A DNA stretch of 64,000 nt, from the NCBI GenBank assembly GCA_001769125.1, contig MEOG01000088.1, positions 1 through 64,000 of the forward strand. Reading direction: 5' to 3'. Positions 18,155 to 27,376 of the stretch are shown one piece after another (positions within the stretch are counted from its first letter, which is position 1; each line of letters opens with the position of its first letter). The notes beneath the pieces were generated by a model. The model did not search any database and had not been told where the DNA came from. It was given only the letters and a program-made list of their open reading frames with translations. A program made the position numbers and the translations under genes. The stretch is from Bacteroidetes bacterium GWF2_35_48 (GTDB lineage Bacteria; Bacteroidota; Bacteroidia; Bacteroidales; GWF2-35-48).

Positions 18155-18180
18155 AGTCCCGCTTCGAGGCGGGACTTTTC
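18155..18180 (+). terminator. Terminator after the duplicated primase tail
   Basis: The stem aagtcccgc/gcgggactt with a ttcga-like loop is followed by tttt. It is the counterpart of the terminator at 10288, with different loop bases. Confidence 0.75.
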
Positions 18181-18229
18181 ATTTCTACTGGTGGAGGGCA
18201 TTCATTCTTTATTTGTCCTCTCCTTTAAT

Positions 18230-19018
18230 TTAATCATTCCCTGCTTTAAGCTTCTTCCCAATATAGAACACGTAACCATAGTACTCTTTGTACTTTGCGT
18301 ATAAATCAGCTTCATGCTTTAAATAGGTTACAAGTTCTTCTGCTGCCTTGTTTCCTTCATACTTTTTCAGGAAAGCTGGTTGCACAGCAATCTGCGGTTT
18401 GAAAAAATGCTCTGTCCAGCAATCTTCGGGGAGCATAAATGTAGCAACAGGCAAATATCCAGCCTTTTGCATCAGCGCAACTTTATTCGCAACTGTGTCA
18501 ATTTCCGGGTATGCATCATTCCAGAATTTATCTATTTCAGCAGGTCGTTTCTCTGTAAACCAGGTTGCTTCTGTCACTGCAATATACCCACCGGTTTTTA
18601 GAAACTTCCTCCATTCATATAATCCTCTTTCAAAGCCTATATTATATATAGCTCCTTCCGACCAGATAAGATCTAATTCCTCAACCTGAAAAGGCAGGTT
18701 TTCCATAGACGTTACTACTCCGGTGATTCTTCCCTGCAAATTATTATCAAGTGCATTTTGGGTCAACTTCTTTATGAAATCAGGAAACAGGTCTATGCAG
18801 GTAATTGAACCGGGTGCATTTTGGGCTAATACGATTGTTTGTCCGCCGGTTCCACAACCAATGTCTGCTATTTTTGATTCATCAGTCAGGTTGCCGATAA
18901 ATTCCAATGCTTTAATGGTTACATGAGGGCTTCCGGGTCCCTGTCGTTCAATACTGGCAAAATATTCACAGATTAAACTGAAATCAAATTCGTGTATTGT
19001 GTTATTTTCGTTACTCAT
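18230..19018 (-). CDS. Class I SAM-dependent methyltransferase
   Basis: 262 aa. A Rossmann methyltransferase with motif [13 protein letters not shown] (about 54-65), the acidic end of strand 2 CIDLFPDF, and motif IV-like [13 protein letters not shown]. The family (YcgJ/YrrT-like) methylates small molecules, and its substrate is not predictable here. It is the only leftward gene in this part of the island and faces the efflux operon, meeting the duplicated primase tail. A TATCTTTG promoter box on the minus strand (19230-19237) predicts a leader of roughly 200 nt with several hairpins, so it may be controlled by RNA structure. Confidence 0.8.
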   Translation of the reverse strand: MSNENNTIHEFDFSLICEYFASIERQGPGSPHVTIKALEFIGNLTDESKIADIGCGTGGQTIVLAQNAPGSITCIDLFPDFIKKLTQNALDNNLQGRITGVVTSMENLPFQVEELDLIWSEGAIYNIGFERGLYEWRKFLKTGGYIAVTEATWFTEKRPAEIDKFWNDAYPEIDTVANKVALMQKAGYLPVATFMLPEDCWTEHFFKPQIAVQPAFLKKYEGNKAAEELVTYLKHEADLYAKYKEYYGYVFYIGKKLKAGND

Positions 19019-19039
19019 GATGTTATAATTTTTGTTTTT

Positions 19040-19237
19040 TATGCCTTGGTTTCAGGGAATAATTTTTTCCCTGATAGGCATAAAACGATTAATAAAATAT
19101 AAAAATGCAAAGCACCCCGACAAGAATATGTCCGGGCTTAATTTGTGTGTAATCTCGGGCGAAACACCTAAGATTATTTACATTACACGATCCGAAAAAA
19201 TATTAAACATCCAATGTTTTTAGTAACTGCAAAGATA
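19040..19237 (-). promoter_or_regulatory. Promoter and structured 5' leader of the methyltransferase gene
   Basis: On the minus strand TATCTTTG lies at 19230-19237. Downstream of it the transcript can form three hairpins: 19150-19175 (aatct/agatt), 19114-19137 (cccggaca/tgtcggg) and a two-step stem at 19040-19082 (tatgcct/aggcata enclosing tcaggga/tccctga). No known riboswitch consensus was recognised. The last hairpin lies about 20 nt before the start codon and could affect translation. Confidence 0.45.
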
Positions 19238-19328
19238 GATATTTTTATAATCATTCTTGATTTCTGAAGTAGAAAAGTAACTTTTAATAACATGTTTTAG
19301 GGTAATTAGGTATTTTTAGAAAACAATA

Positions 19329-19488
19329 GGGTAAGGTGGGTAAGGTGTTTTCACCAAAAAGATAATTTTCTTTTCCGGCTGCTTTTTAATTTAACCTAAC
19401 TCGCAGTGTTTCAACACCGTTTTTACACCCATTCCGTTTTTTCTTTTAAAACATTTCTTTTACCCTTTTTATCTTACCCACCTTACCC
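19329..19488. repeat. Inverted repeat with iteron-like units
   Basis: A perfect 16-bp inverted repeat (19329-19344, gggtaaggtgggtaag, and 19473-19488) brackets 128 bp. Each arm is itself two copies of a ggtaagg unit. Smaller hairpins (ggtgttttcacc, gtgtttcaacac) lie inside. It sits about 90 bp upstream of the XRE regulator gene. It could be the operator of that regulator or an island replication site. Confidence 0.6.
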
Positions 19489-19578
19489 GAATAGTTTTTA
19501 ACATAGTTTTTCACAGATTTTCTTTGTATTTCTTTTTTTGTTATTTTTGTCAATAAATGTCAAGACAACGATAGAACT

Positions 19579-19878
19579 ATGAACAGATTTGGTGAAAAGG
19601 TTCGAAAACTTAGGGAAGAACATAACTTACTCTTGCGGCATCTTGCCTCAAAACTCGATATTGATTCAGCCCAGCTCAGTAAAATTGAACGGGGCGAACG
19701 TAGAGCAAAGCGGGAACAGGTGCTTTTAATAGCAGAGATTTTTGAGGTAGATAAAGAAGATTTACTTTCTCTTTGGCTTGCAACAAAAGTTTATGAAATG
19801 CTGAAAGATGAAGATTCTGCTCAAAGTGCTTTAAAGGTGGCAGAAAAAGAAATAACACGTAAAAAGAAAAGCCGATAA
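19579..19878 (+). CDS. XRE-family regulator of the restriction operon
   Basis: 99 aa. The N-terminal HTH_3 domain (FGEKVRKLREEHNLLLRHLASKLDIDSAQLSKIERGERRAKREQVLLIAEIFEVDKEDL) is followed by a short helical tail. It is placed 4 bp before the type III mod gene, the usual position of controllers that delay restriction after entry into a new host. A broken homologue lies just outside the island at 44707. Confidence 0.85.
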   Translation: MNRFGEKVRKLREEHNLLLRHLASKLDIDSAQLSKIERGERRAKREQVLLIAEIFEVDKEDLLSLWLATKVYEMLKDEDSAQSALKVAEKEITRKKKSR

Positions 19879-19882
19879 CATT

Positions 19883-21475
19883 ATGCCAACTCTCAACTGG
19901 ATAGGAAAAGAAAAAGTAATAAACCATCATAGGGATGTCCCTTTTAAAATATTGGAGCATAAATACGGCTTTAATGAAACGGATGGAGAAGTTAAAGAAG
20001 CTGTAAATAGCGGCAATAAAATAATTCATGGTGATAATCTTGAAGCTCTTAAAAGTCTATTGCCGGAATACGAAGGAAAAATAAAGTGCATCTATATTGA
20101 TCCTCCTTATAATACAGGTAACGAAAATTGGATTTATAATGACAATGTAAACCATCCGAAAATTAAAAAGTGGTTGGGTAAAGTTGTAGGAGGTGAAAGC
20201 GATGATTTAAGCCGTCATGACAAATGGCTTTGTATGATGTATCCGCGGTTGAAACTTCTTCATAAATTACTTTCATCTGAGGGCGCTCTACTAATTTCAA
20301 TTGATGAAATAGAGTTGTTTTATCTTAAAAATATTTGTGATGAAATTTTTGGCTCATCTGGATTTAAAGCAAACCTTATTTGGAAAAGTAGGCAAATAGT
20401 TGATAGTAGAAATCAATCAATGATTTCAAATGATCACGAATATGTTTTAGTATACGGCAAGTCAAGCAAGTTCAAGTTTAGAGGTAAATATTCAAGTAAA
20501 GAAAAGTACTCTAACCCAGATAAAGATATACGTGGCCCTTGGATGAGTAACAGCATTCTTGGGTTAGCAAATGCAGAGCAGCGTCCAAATCTTCATTACT
20601 CAGTTATCGATCCTGAAACAGGTATTGAATATCCTTGCCCTCCAAATACAGGTTGGCGTTATTCAAAAGAAACGATGCAAAAAAAGATTGAGGAAAAGAG
20701 AATCTTTTTCCCTTCAAAAAAAGGTGGTCGTCCGAGAGAGAAAAAATATCAATACGAATTAGCAAGTGAATTTACTGGATTTTCTTCAATTCTATCAGAA
20801 GAAGTAGGTTATACAATGCATGGGACGAGAACAGTTCGAGAAATTGTACCAGACTCAAAATTTCCATTTCCTAAACCCTACGAATTAGTACAAACAATCA
20901 TTGAACAAATCACAGACGTTGATTCTGTTATTCTTGATTCATTTGCCGGCTCAGGCACGACTGCTCATGCTGTTTTGAATCTTAATAGAAAAGATAATGG
21001 TAATCGAAAATTTGTACTAATTGAAATGGAGGATTATGCTAATTCTGTAACTGCTGAAAGAGCAAAGAAGGTAATAAAGGGGTATAGTTCAAATGAAGGT
21101 ACAGGGGGCAACTTTGATTATTACGAATTAGGCAAACCTCTTTTTGTTGGTGAAAATAGCGAGTATCTGAATGAGGAAGTAGATACAGAAAAAATCAGGG
21201 AATATGTTTGGTACAGCGAAACAAGAACTGCCTTTGACCCTCTGTCAATAAAGAAGGATACGCAATATTTGCTTGGTAAAAAAGACGGTACTGCGTATTA
21301 TTTTATCTACGAAAAAAATGCACTCACTACACTCGATTATGATACACTGGCTTCAATAAAAACAAAAGCAGGGCAATATGTGATTTATGCTGATAATTGC
21401 TTGCTCCCAAAAGATTTTATGCTGAAAAAGAATATAGTTTTTAAAAAAATCCCACGTGATGTAACCCGTTTTTAA
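19883..21475 (+). CDS. mod: Type III restriction system modification subunit (Mod)
   Basis: 530 aa. A beta-class adenine-N6 methyltransferase: motif IV DPPYNTG at 73-79 precedes motif I FAGSGTTAHAV near 354, with the variable target-recognition region between (about 170-320). C-terminal segments fit Mod proteins. Mod recognises and methylates a short asymmetric site and is also needed for cleavage by Res. The stop codon is 1 bp before the res start, so translation is coupled. Confidence 0.92.
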   Translation: MPTLNWIGKEKVINHHRDVPFKILEHKYGFNETDGEVKEAVNSGNKIIHGDNLEALKSLLPEYEGKIKCIYIDPPYNTGNENWIYNDNVNHPKIKKWLGKVVGGESDDLSRHDKWLCMMYPRLKLLHKLLSSEGALLISIDEIELFYLKNICDEIFGSSGFKANLIWKSRQIVDSRNQSMISNDHEYVLVYGKSSKFKFRGKYSSKEKYSNPDKDIRGPWMSNSILGLANAEQRPNLHYSVIDPETGIEYPCPPNTGWRYSKETMQKKIEEKRIFFPSKKGGRPREKKYQYELASEFTGFSSILSEEVGYTMHGTRTVREIVPDSKFPFPKPYELVQTIIEQITDVDSVILDSFAGSGTTAHAVLNLNRKDNGNRKFVLIEMEDYANSVTAERAKKVIKGYSSNEGTGGNFDYYELGKPLFVGENSEYLNEEVDTEKIREYVWYSETRTAFDPLSIKKDTQYLLGKKDGTAYYFIYEKNALTTLDYDTLASIKTKAGQYVIYADNCLLPKDFMLKKNIVFKKIPRDVTRF

Positions 21476-21476
21476 T

Positions 21477-24119
21477 ATGGAACTGAAAAGCTATCAACAT
21501 AAAGTAATAAAAGACCTCGAACTGTATCTCGAATATATTCAGAGGTTCAAAAAAACCGATACTGCATTTAATAAATTTTGGGAAGACCGCATAGGCCCTT
21601 TCAATCCGATTAGCGGCGATGGTATGCAGCCATATAAAAATACCATTCCGAATGCAGCACATGTTTGCATCAAAGTACCAACAGCCGGAGGAAAAACATT
21701 CATTGCCTGTAATGCTTTGCATACAATTTTTTCTGCTTATTCATCCGATCTGCCACGCCTTGTTATCTGGTTAGTTCCGTGGAGTAATTTGCTTGACCAA
21801 ACAGTAAATAATCTGAGCAATCCCGATCACCCATACAGGCAAAAACTTGATTCTTTATTCAATCACCGTGTAGAAGTCTATCAGAAAAAAGATGTAAATC
21901 AGGCATCAAATTTTAATCCCTCAGTAGTCAAGGAGCAGCTTTCAATCATTGTAATGAGTTTTTCAAGTTTAAGGGCAAGGAACAAAGAAGATCGCAAAGC
22001 ATTTCAGGAAAATGGCTCTTTACAACCCTTTGCTGAACAATACAAAGATAAATCACACCTGTTAGAAGATACAGACGATACAGCTTTAATCAATGTTATT
22101 CGCAGTTTAAATCCGGTGTTAGTTGTTGATGAAAGCCACAATGCCGAAAGCGATTTAAGTGTAGAAATGCTCAATGCTCTCAATCCTTCATTTGTATTAG
22201 ACCTCACGGCAACACCAAAAGACAACAGCAACATTGTAAGCCTTGTTCCTGCAATAGAATTGAAAAAGGAACACATGGTAAAACTTCCGGTCATTGTGTA
22301 CAACCATCACGATAAAACAGAAGTCATAAACAGTGCGCTGCACCTGCAACACAAATTAGAATTACTCTCTGTTGAAGAAGAAAAAAACGGCGGTAAATAC
22401 ATTCGCCCGATTGTTTTGTTTCAGGCACAGCCCCGTATAGGTGAGGATAGCACTACATTTGACAAACTGAAAGAACAATTGTTAAAGGTTGGTATTCCCG
22501 AAGATCAAATAAAAATTAAAACTGCTGAAAAAGACGAATTAAAAGGCATTGATTTAAGTTCAAAAGATTGTCAGGTACGTTACATTATTACTATCAACGC
22601 ATTGAAAGAGGGCTGGGATTGCCCGTTTGCTTATATCCTTGCATCATTGGCCGACAAATCATCTGCCGTTGATGTGGAACAGATTTTAGGCCGTGTACTT
22701 CGTCAGCCCTATGTAATGAAACATTCCGCTTCGCTTCTGAATGTTTCTTATGTACTCACTGCATCCGCAAAATTCAATGATACTTTGCAAAACATTGTAA
22801 GAGGTTTACAGGCTTCCGGTTTCAGCGAAAAAGATTACCGGGAAAAAAATGTGATGCTCGAAGATGAAACGAAAAAAATCATTGCAAAACCGCTTGAAAC
22901 ATTCTTATTTCCCGAACAGGAAGAAGTAAGTACAACAAGTGCCGATGAAATTGTACCGGAAAGAATATCATTCAATCCCAATGCAAAACCATCAGCAGAT
23001 ACAAAGGTTCCGGTAATTGATGAAATTGAAAACATGGCCGAAACCCAGAACAGGGAAATGGAAGCAGTTATAGAAAAACAAAGTCAGCAACCTGTTGACG
23101 AAAATATATTTCAGGAAATGGGCGATAAAGTAAAGCGTTATAAAATTGCAGATGTCAACAAAGAACTGGCATCAGGCATTAAGCTGCCTCAATTCTTTTT
23201 AGAAGTGAAGGAAAGCGATATTTTCGGAACAAATAAAATCTTGCTCAATCAGGAATCTTTATTGAAGAATTTTAAACTGAGTAACAAAGATTCAGAGATT
23301 GATTTCGACCAGATAACATCAGACTTGTATAAGGTAGATATTGAGCAGATAAAGAAAGACGAGTACGCACCACGCTTTACCAAAATTGAGGATATGCAAG
23401 TAAAAGACCCTATTGTTGATTACATACTTGCAAAACCAAAAGAAGGCCAGATAAAAGACATTTCACATCAGTTAGTTCAGTTGGTTGGCGACATGTACCC
23501 TATTCCCGATCAGGAAATACGGGTGTATGTGGAAAGAATTTTAAGTCAGTTGAACGCCGAACAGTTACAAGATATATTGGTGAGAAAATGGAGTTATTCT
23601 GATAAAATCAAAGCAAAAATTCGCCAACATGCAGACAGTTACGCCGAAGGTCAATTCAATGATTTAATAAAAATCCGGAAAGTGGTTGCAGAACCGGCAT
23701 GGAATTTTCCTGAAATGATTGTTCCTGGTCCGTTGGGTGCTTCCATCGGTCATTCTCTTTATGAACGTGAAGGAGCAATGAATAACTTTGAAACAACTGT
23801 AATAACAGACATTGCAAGTCTATCAAACATTTCGTTTTGGCATCGTAATTTAGGCAGGGGAAAAGGCTTTTCAATTAATGGCTTTAAATCCAACCACTAC
23901 CCTGATTTCATTGTGGTTTCAAAAACAGGTAAAATAATAATCGTTGAAACAAAAGGCGACGACCGTGATAATTCCGATAGTGCCGCGAAATGTCGTTTGG
24001 GTAACAAATGGGCAGAATTAGCCGGTAAGGATTTTTCATATTTCATGGTTTTTGATAAAAAGGCTATTGACGGGGCTTATAATGTGGATAAAGCGAAAGA
24101 ATTGATAAAACAGTTATAG
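21477..24119 (+). CDS. res: Type III restriction system helicase-nuclease subunit (Res)
   Basis: 880 aa. An SF2 helicase with motif I VPTAGGKTF (about 67-75), motif II DESHN (near 217), motif III LTATP, and motif VI-like EQILGRVLRQPY. The C-terminal PD-(D/E)XK endonuclease shows D-F-I-V-V...I-I-I-V-E-T-K-G-D-D near 820. This is normal type III Res length and order. Together with Mod it makes a complete, apparently intact restriction system. Confidence 0.92.
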   Translation: MELKSYQHKVIKDLELYLEYIQRFKKTDTAFNKFWEDRIGPFNPISGDGMQPYKNTIPNAAHVCIKVPTAGGKTFIACNALHTIFSAYSSDLPRLVIWLVPWSNLLDQTVNNLSNPDHPYRQKLDSLFNHRVEVYQKKDVNQASNFNPSVVKEQLSIIVMSFSSLRARNKEDRKAFQENGSLQPFAEQYKDKSHLLEDTDDTALINVIRSLNPVLVVDESHNAESDLSVEMLNALNPSFVLDLTATPKDNSNIVSLVPAIELKKEHMVKLPVIVYNHHDKTEVINSALHLQHKLELLSVEEEKNGGKYIRPIVLFQAQPRIGEDSTTFDKLKEQLLKVGIPEDQIKIKTAEKDELKGIDLSSKDCQVRYIITINALKEGWDCPFAYILASLADKSSAVDVEQILGRVLRQPYVMKHSASLLNVSYVLTASAKFNDTLQNIVRGLQASGFSEKDYREKNVMLEDETKKIIAKPLETFLFPEQEEVSTTSADEIVPERISFNPNAKPSADTKVPVIDEIENMAETQNREMEAVIEKQSQQPVDENIFQEMGDKVKRYKIADVNKELASGIKLPQFFLEVKESDIFGTNKILLNQESLLKNFKLSNKDSEIDFDQITSDLYKVDIEQIKKDEYAPRFTKIEDMQVKDPIVDYILAKPKEGQIKDISHQLVQLVGDMYPIPDQEIRVYVERILSQLNAEQLQDILVRKWSYSDKIKAKIRQHADSYAEGQFNDLIKIRKVVAEPAWNFPEMIVPGPLGASIGHSLYEREGAMNNFETTVITDIASLSNISFWHRNLGRGKGFSINGFKSNHYPDFIVVSKTGKIIIVETKGDDRDNSDSAAKCRLGNKWAELAGKDFSYFMVFDKKAIDGAYNVDKAKELIKQL

Positions 24120-24168
24120 TGAATGAATGCATCTAAAATTTGAAATATATTGTTAATAATGTAAACGT

Positions 24169-25377
24169 ATGGAACAAACTCACGATCCAATTCGCCATTT
24201 AAAATTCTTCCGGCAGGCGTTATCACAAGATAAAAAGATAGGTTTCTTAATCTCCGCAGGTTGTCCTTTAGGTGTTGATATGCCAGCCGGTAAATGGCCT
24301 CTAATTCCTGACATTGAAAACCTCACAAAACTTACAAGTGAAACAATTATTAAGAGTGCCAATAAAGTTAAATATGAAAAACTATTAGAGGAGCTTACTA
24401 AAACTGGAAAGAGTAAGGATAACATCGAAGATATTTTAAGTTTCTTACGTGGGTTAAAACAAGTTGCTAAAGGTGGTACTGTTCGTGGTTTCTCCTTTGA
24501 TGATTTAGAATTATTAGAAAAGGAAGTATGTAAAGTTGTTGTTACTTCAATGGATGTGGTACTTCCCGATTCTGAAACCTCATATCATAAACTTGCAAAC
24601 TGGATTAACTCAATAGAACGGGAATATCCGATTGAAATTTTTACCACGAATTATGATTTATTGATGGAGCAAGCCTTTGAAGAAATAAATGTTCCTTACT
24701 TTGATGGCTTTGTTGGTTCAAAAAATACTTTTCTTGATCTAAGAATATTAGAAGACGATTCTCAAATTTTACCAAAGCATTGGACTTGTCTATGGAAAAT
24801 TCATGGCTCTATAAATTGGTATCACGAAAAGGGTAATGTCACACGACTTTCTTTAGTTAATAAAGATGGAAATAATCTTATTTATCCCTCTCATTTAAAA
24901 TACGAAGAAAGCCGGAAAATGCCGTATCTGGTATTTATGGACAGGTTAAGCAAATTCATAAGAAGACCTTCTTCATTGTTAATTGCATCAGGCTATTCAT
25001 TTCGTGATGAACACATAAACAATACAATTTTTAACGCTCTTAAAAGTCAACCAAATTCAATGGTTATAGGTTTATTTCATGGCTCCTTGGATAAGTACCC
25101 GGAAGCAATAAAAGCGGCTTCAAGAACTTCAAATCTTAGTCTTTTATCAAAAGACGAAGCAATAGTAGGTACAATAAGAGGGAAATGGAAATTATCAAAG
25201 ACGTTAGAGCCTGATGAAAACATTGCAGATTGTATAAAAATTGAGAAAACGACTGTTGGTACACCGCCAGTGGATGTTGAAAATATTTATTGCAAATTAG
25301 GTGATTTCAAAATGTTAGGTGATTTCCTGCAATTCATTATTGGCAGTAATAAAATTCTTGATACAGATGCAAAATAA
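24169..25377 (+). CDS. SIR2-domain protein of a SIR2-HerA defence pair
   Basis: 402 aa. A SIR2-like NAD-binding fold: GFLISAGCPLG (about 24-34), FTTNYDLL (near 157) and KIHGSINW (near 210) correspond to the nucleotide loop, the TTNYD motif and the catalytic HG. The C-terminus is unassigned. SIR2 domains paired with HerA ATPases form an anti-phage complex that degrades NAD+. The gene follows res by 49 bp and overlaps the herA-like gene by 11 bp, so the two are translationally coupled. NADase activity is inferred. Confidence 0.85.
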   Translation: MEQTHDPIRHLKFFRQALSQDKKIGFLISAGCPLGVDMPAGKWPLIPDIENLTKLTSETIIKSANKVKYEKLLEELTKTGKSKDNIEDILSFLRGLKQVAKGGTVRGFSFDDLELLEKEVCKVVVTSMDVVLPDSETSYHKLANWINSIEREYPIEIFTTNYDLLMEQAFEEINVPYFDGFVGSKNTFLDLRILEDDSQILPKHWTCLWKIHGSINWYHEKGNVTRLSLVNKDGNNLIYPSHLKYEESRKMPYLVFMDRLSKFIRRPSSLLIASGYSFRDEHINNTIFNALKSQPNSMVIGLFHGSLDKYPEAIKAASRTSNLSLLSKDEAIVGTIRGKWKLSKTLEPDENIADCIKIEKTTVGTPPVDVENIYCKLGDFKMLGDFLQFIIGSNKILDTDAK

Positions 25378-27157
25378 ATCTACATATATTGGTTCAGTTC
25401 AGGATGTAAATGGTTCGTGCATTAAAATTATAATGTCAAACGAATCTCTTTTTGGGCTTTCTTATATTGACGGACAAGGTTATAAAATTGGTCAGATAGG
25501 TAGTTTTATTAAAATCCCTATTGGTTATATTGATTTATATGGTGTTATTTCTCAAGTTGGCGCAAGTGCAGTACCAGAGAGAATGCTTCAAATTCAACCT
25601 AATGGAAATAGATGGATTACCGTTCAATTAATTGGAGAAGCAACAAGAACAGGTAATTTTCAAAGAGGCGTTTCACAATATCCAATTATCGGGGATGAGG
25701 CTCATGTAGTAACCGAGAAAGACCTTCATGTTCTATATGGTTTACCTGATGAACCGCAATACGTCCAAATTGGGAACATTGCAAGTGCTGAGGCAATTCC
25801 AGCATTGTTGGATATTGATAAATTTATTACACGTCATAGTGCAATAGTAGGGAGTACAGGTTCAGGCAAATCAAATACCGTTACATCTATTCTTAAATCT
25901 ATTACATGCGGCAAATTTCCAAAAGCGAAAATCATTTTAATTGATCCACATAGCGAGTATAAAAATGCACTTTCTTCCGTTGCAAAAATTTTCTCACTTG
26001 ACAGCACTGAAAATCCATTATCAATTCCATTCTGGGGCCTTTCATATAATGAGCTTGCATTAATTCTATTTGATAAGAAACAAGCGGCAGATACTCAGCA
26101 AGACCTTGCAATTCAAGATAAAATCTTAAATGATAAATTAGAAATATCCTCAAAACTAAAATTAGGTGCACTTACAAAAGAAGATATTACAATTAATTCT
26201 CCTATCCCTTTTAATTTAAAAAAAATATGGTACGACTTATTTGTTGAAGAATATGCAACTGTAAATACAAAGGCCGATTTAAAAACAATTGCATACAAAA
26301 AAGATGCTGCTGGCAATGAAATAAAAGGGAATTATAAAAATTTAATTCCGCCTGAATTTTTACCTCCAGGCGCTGGTAGTAGTGTACCTTTTAAATATAA
26401 AGAAAATCGAATTTTATCTTCACCGCTTAATAAACTTCATGGAAAACTTAAAGATACAAGATTAAAATTCCTTTTTGATACTGACGAATTTGACGGTATT
26501 ACAAAAGACTTGAACGATTTATTAGACACATGGATAAATCACGACAAGCCTATAACTGTGCTTGATTTAGGAGGTGTGCCATTTGAAATAATGGATTTAG
26601 TAGTCGGCTTGATTTGCCGTATTACTTTTGAAAGTATGTTTTGGGGTAGGTATATAGATGGTTTTGGCAGGAAACGACCTATTCTTATGGTGTTTGAAGA
26701 AGCTCATTCTTATTTGCCTCGTGGTGGCAGCAATCAATTTGTTGTTGGATATGCGTGTAATGCTGTAAGACGAATTTGTAAAGAAGGTAGGAAGTATGGT
26801 ATTGGTGCTTCAATTATCAGCCAACGGCCATCCGAGTTAGATGAGTCTATTCTTTCTCAGTGTGGTACTTTTATTTCGTTGCGTTTATCAAATTCAAACG
26901 ATCAGGGAATAATAAAATCTTCCATTCCTGATTCTTCATTTAGTTTGTCTGAATTATTACCTTCACTCAGAACTGGAGAGGCAATTATCGTTGGCGAAGC
27001 TGTGAAAATTCCTTCACGTGTAATGATTCCTTTAATGCATCCAAGACCTGACAGTTCTGATCCTATTCCCTCAAAAGAATGGAATGATACTTCAATTGAA
27101 AACCCGGATTTTCCTAAAGCAATAAATAGTTGGCGTAAACAAATAACTTTAAAATAA
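25367..27157 (+). CDS. HerA-like ATPase of the SIR2-HerA pair
   Basis: About 596 aa from the ATG at 25367. An N-terminal HAS-barrel (about 1-120) is followed by a HerA/FtsK-type ATPase with Walker A GSTGSGKSNT (near 161), a PHSEYKNAL segment, Walker B PILMVFEEAHSYLPRGG (near 440) and IISQRPSELDESILSQCGTFISLRLSN. HerA proteins form hexamers on DNA. Its start lies inside the SIR2 gene. Confidence 0.88.
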   Translation: MQNKSTYIGSVQDVNGSCIKIIMSNESLFGLSYIDGQGYKIGQIGSFIKIPIGYIDLYGVISQVGASAVPERMLQIQPNGNRWITVQLIGEATRTGNFQRGVSQYPIIGDEAHVVTEKDLHVLYGLPDEPQYVQIGNIASAEAIPALLDIDKFITRHSAIVGSTGSGKSNTVTSILKSITCGKFPKAKIILIDPHSEYKNALSSVAKIFSLDSTENPLSIPFWGLSYNELALILFDKKQAADTQQDLAIQDKILNDKLEISSKLKLGALTKEDITINSPIPFNLKKIWYDLFVEEYATVNTKADLKTIAYKKDAAGNEIKGNYKNLIPPEFLPPGAGSSVPFKYKENRILSSPLNKLHGKLKDTRLKFLFDTDEFDGITKDLNDLLDTWINHDKPITVLDLGGVPFEIMDLVVGLICRITFESMFWGRYIDGFGRKRPILMVFEEAHSYLPRGGSNQFVVGYACNAVRRICKEGRKYGIGASIISQRPSELDESILSQCGTFISLRLSNSNDQGIIKSSIPDSSFSLSELLPSLRTGEAIIVGEAVKIPSRVMIPLMHPRPDSSDPIPSKEWNDTSIENPDFPKAINSWRKQITLK

Positions 27158-27163
27158 ATCATT

Positions 27164-27376
27164 ATGGAAATGCAACCAGTATCATCATCAAATCTTGCAG
27201 CTGTTGGTTATGAAGAATCATCATCAACATTGCGTGTTGATTTTTTAAATGGCACATCATACGAATACTATAATGTACCAAAAGAAGTTTTTGACGACCT
27301 AATAAATGCAGGCTCTAAAGGTCAGTACTTTAATGCAAATATTAAAAAAGGTGGTTACCCATATTCAAAATTATGA
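27164..27376 (+). CDS. KTSC-domain protein
   Basis: 70 aa: VSSSNLAAVGYEESSSTLRVDFLNGTSYEYYNVPKEVFDDLINAGSKGQYFNANIKKGGYPYSKL is a full KTSC domain (with K replaced at one position). KTSC domains occur alone or fused to nucleases and phage proteins and may bind nucleic acid or protein. It is 6 bp after the HerA-like gene and overlaps the next gene by 4 bp (ATGA), so it belongs to the same defence operon. Confidence 0.8.
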   Translation: MEMQPVSSSNLAAVGYEESSSTLRVDFLNGTSYEYYNVPKEVFDDLINAGSKGQYFNANIKKGGYPYSKL

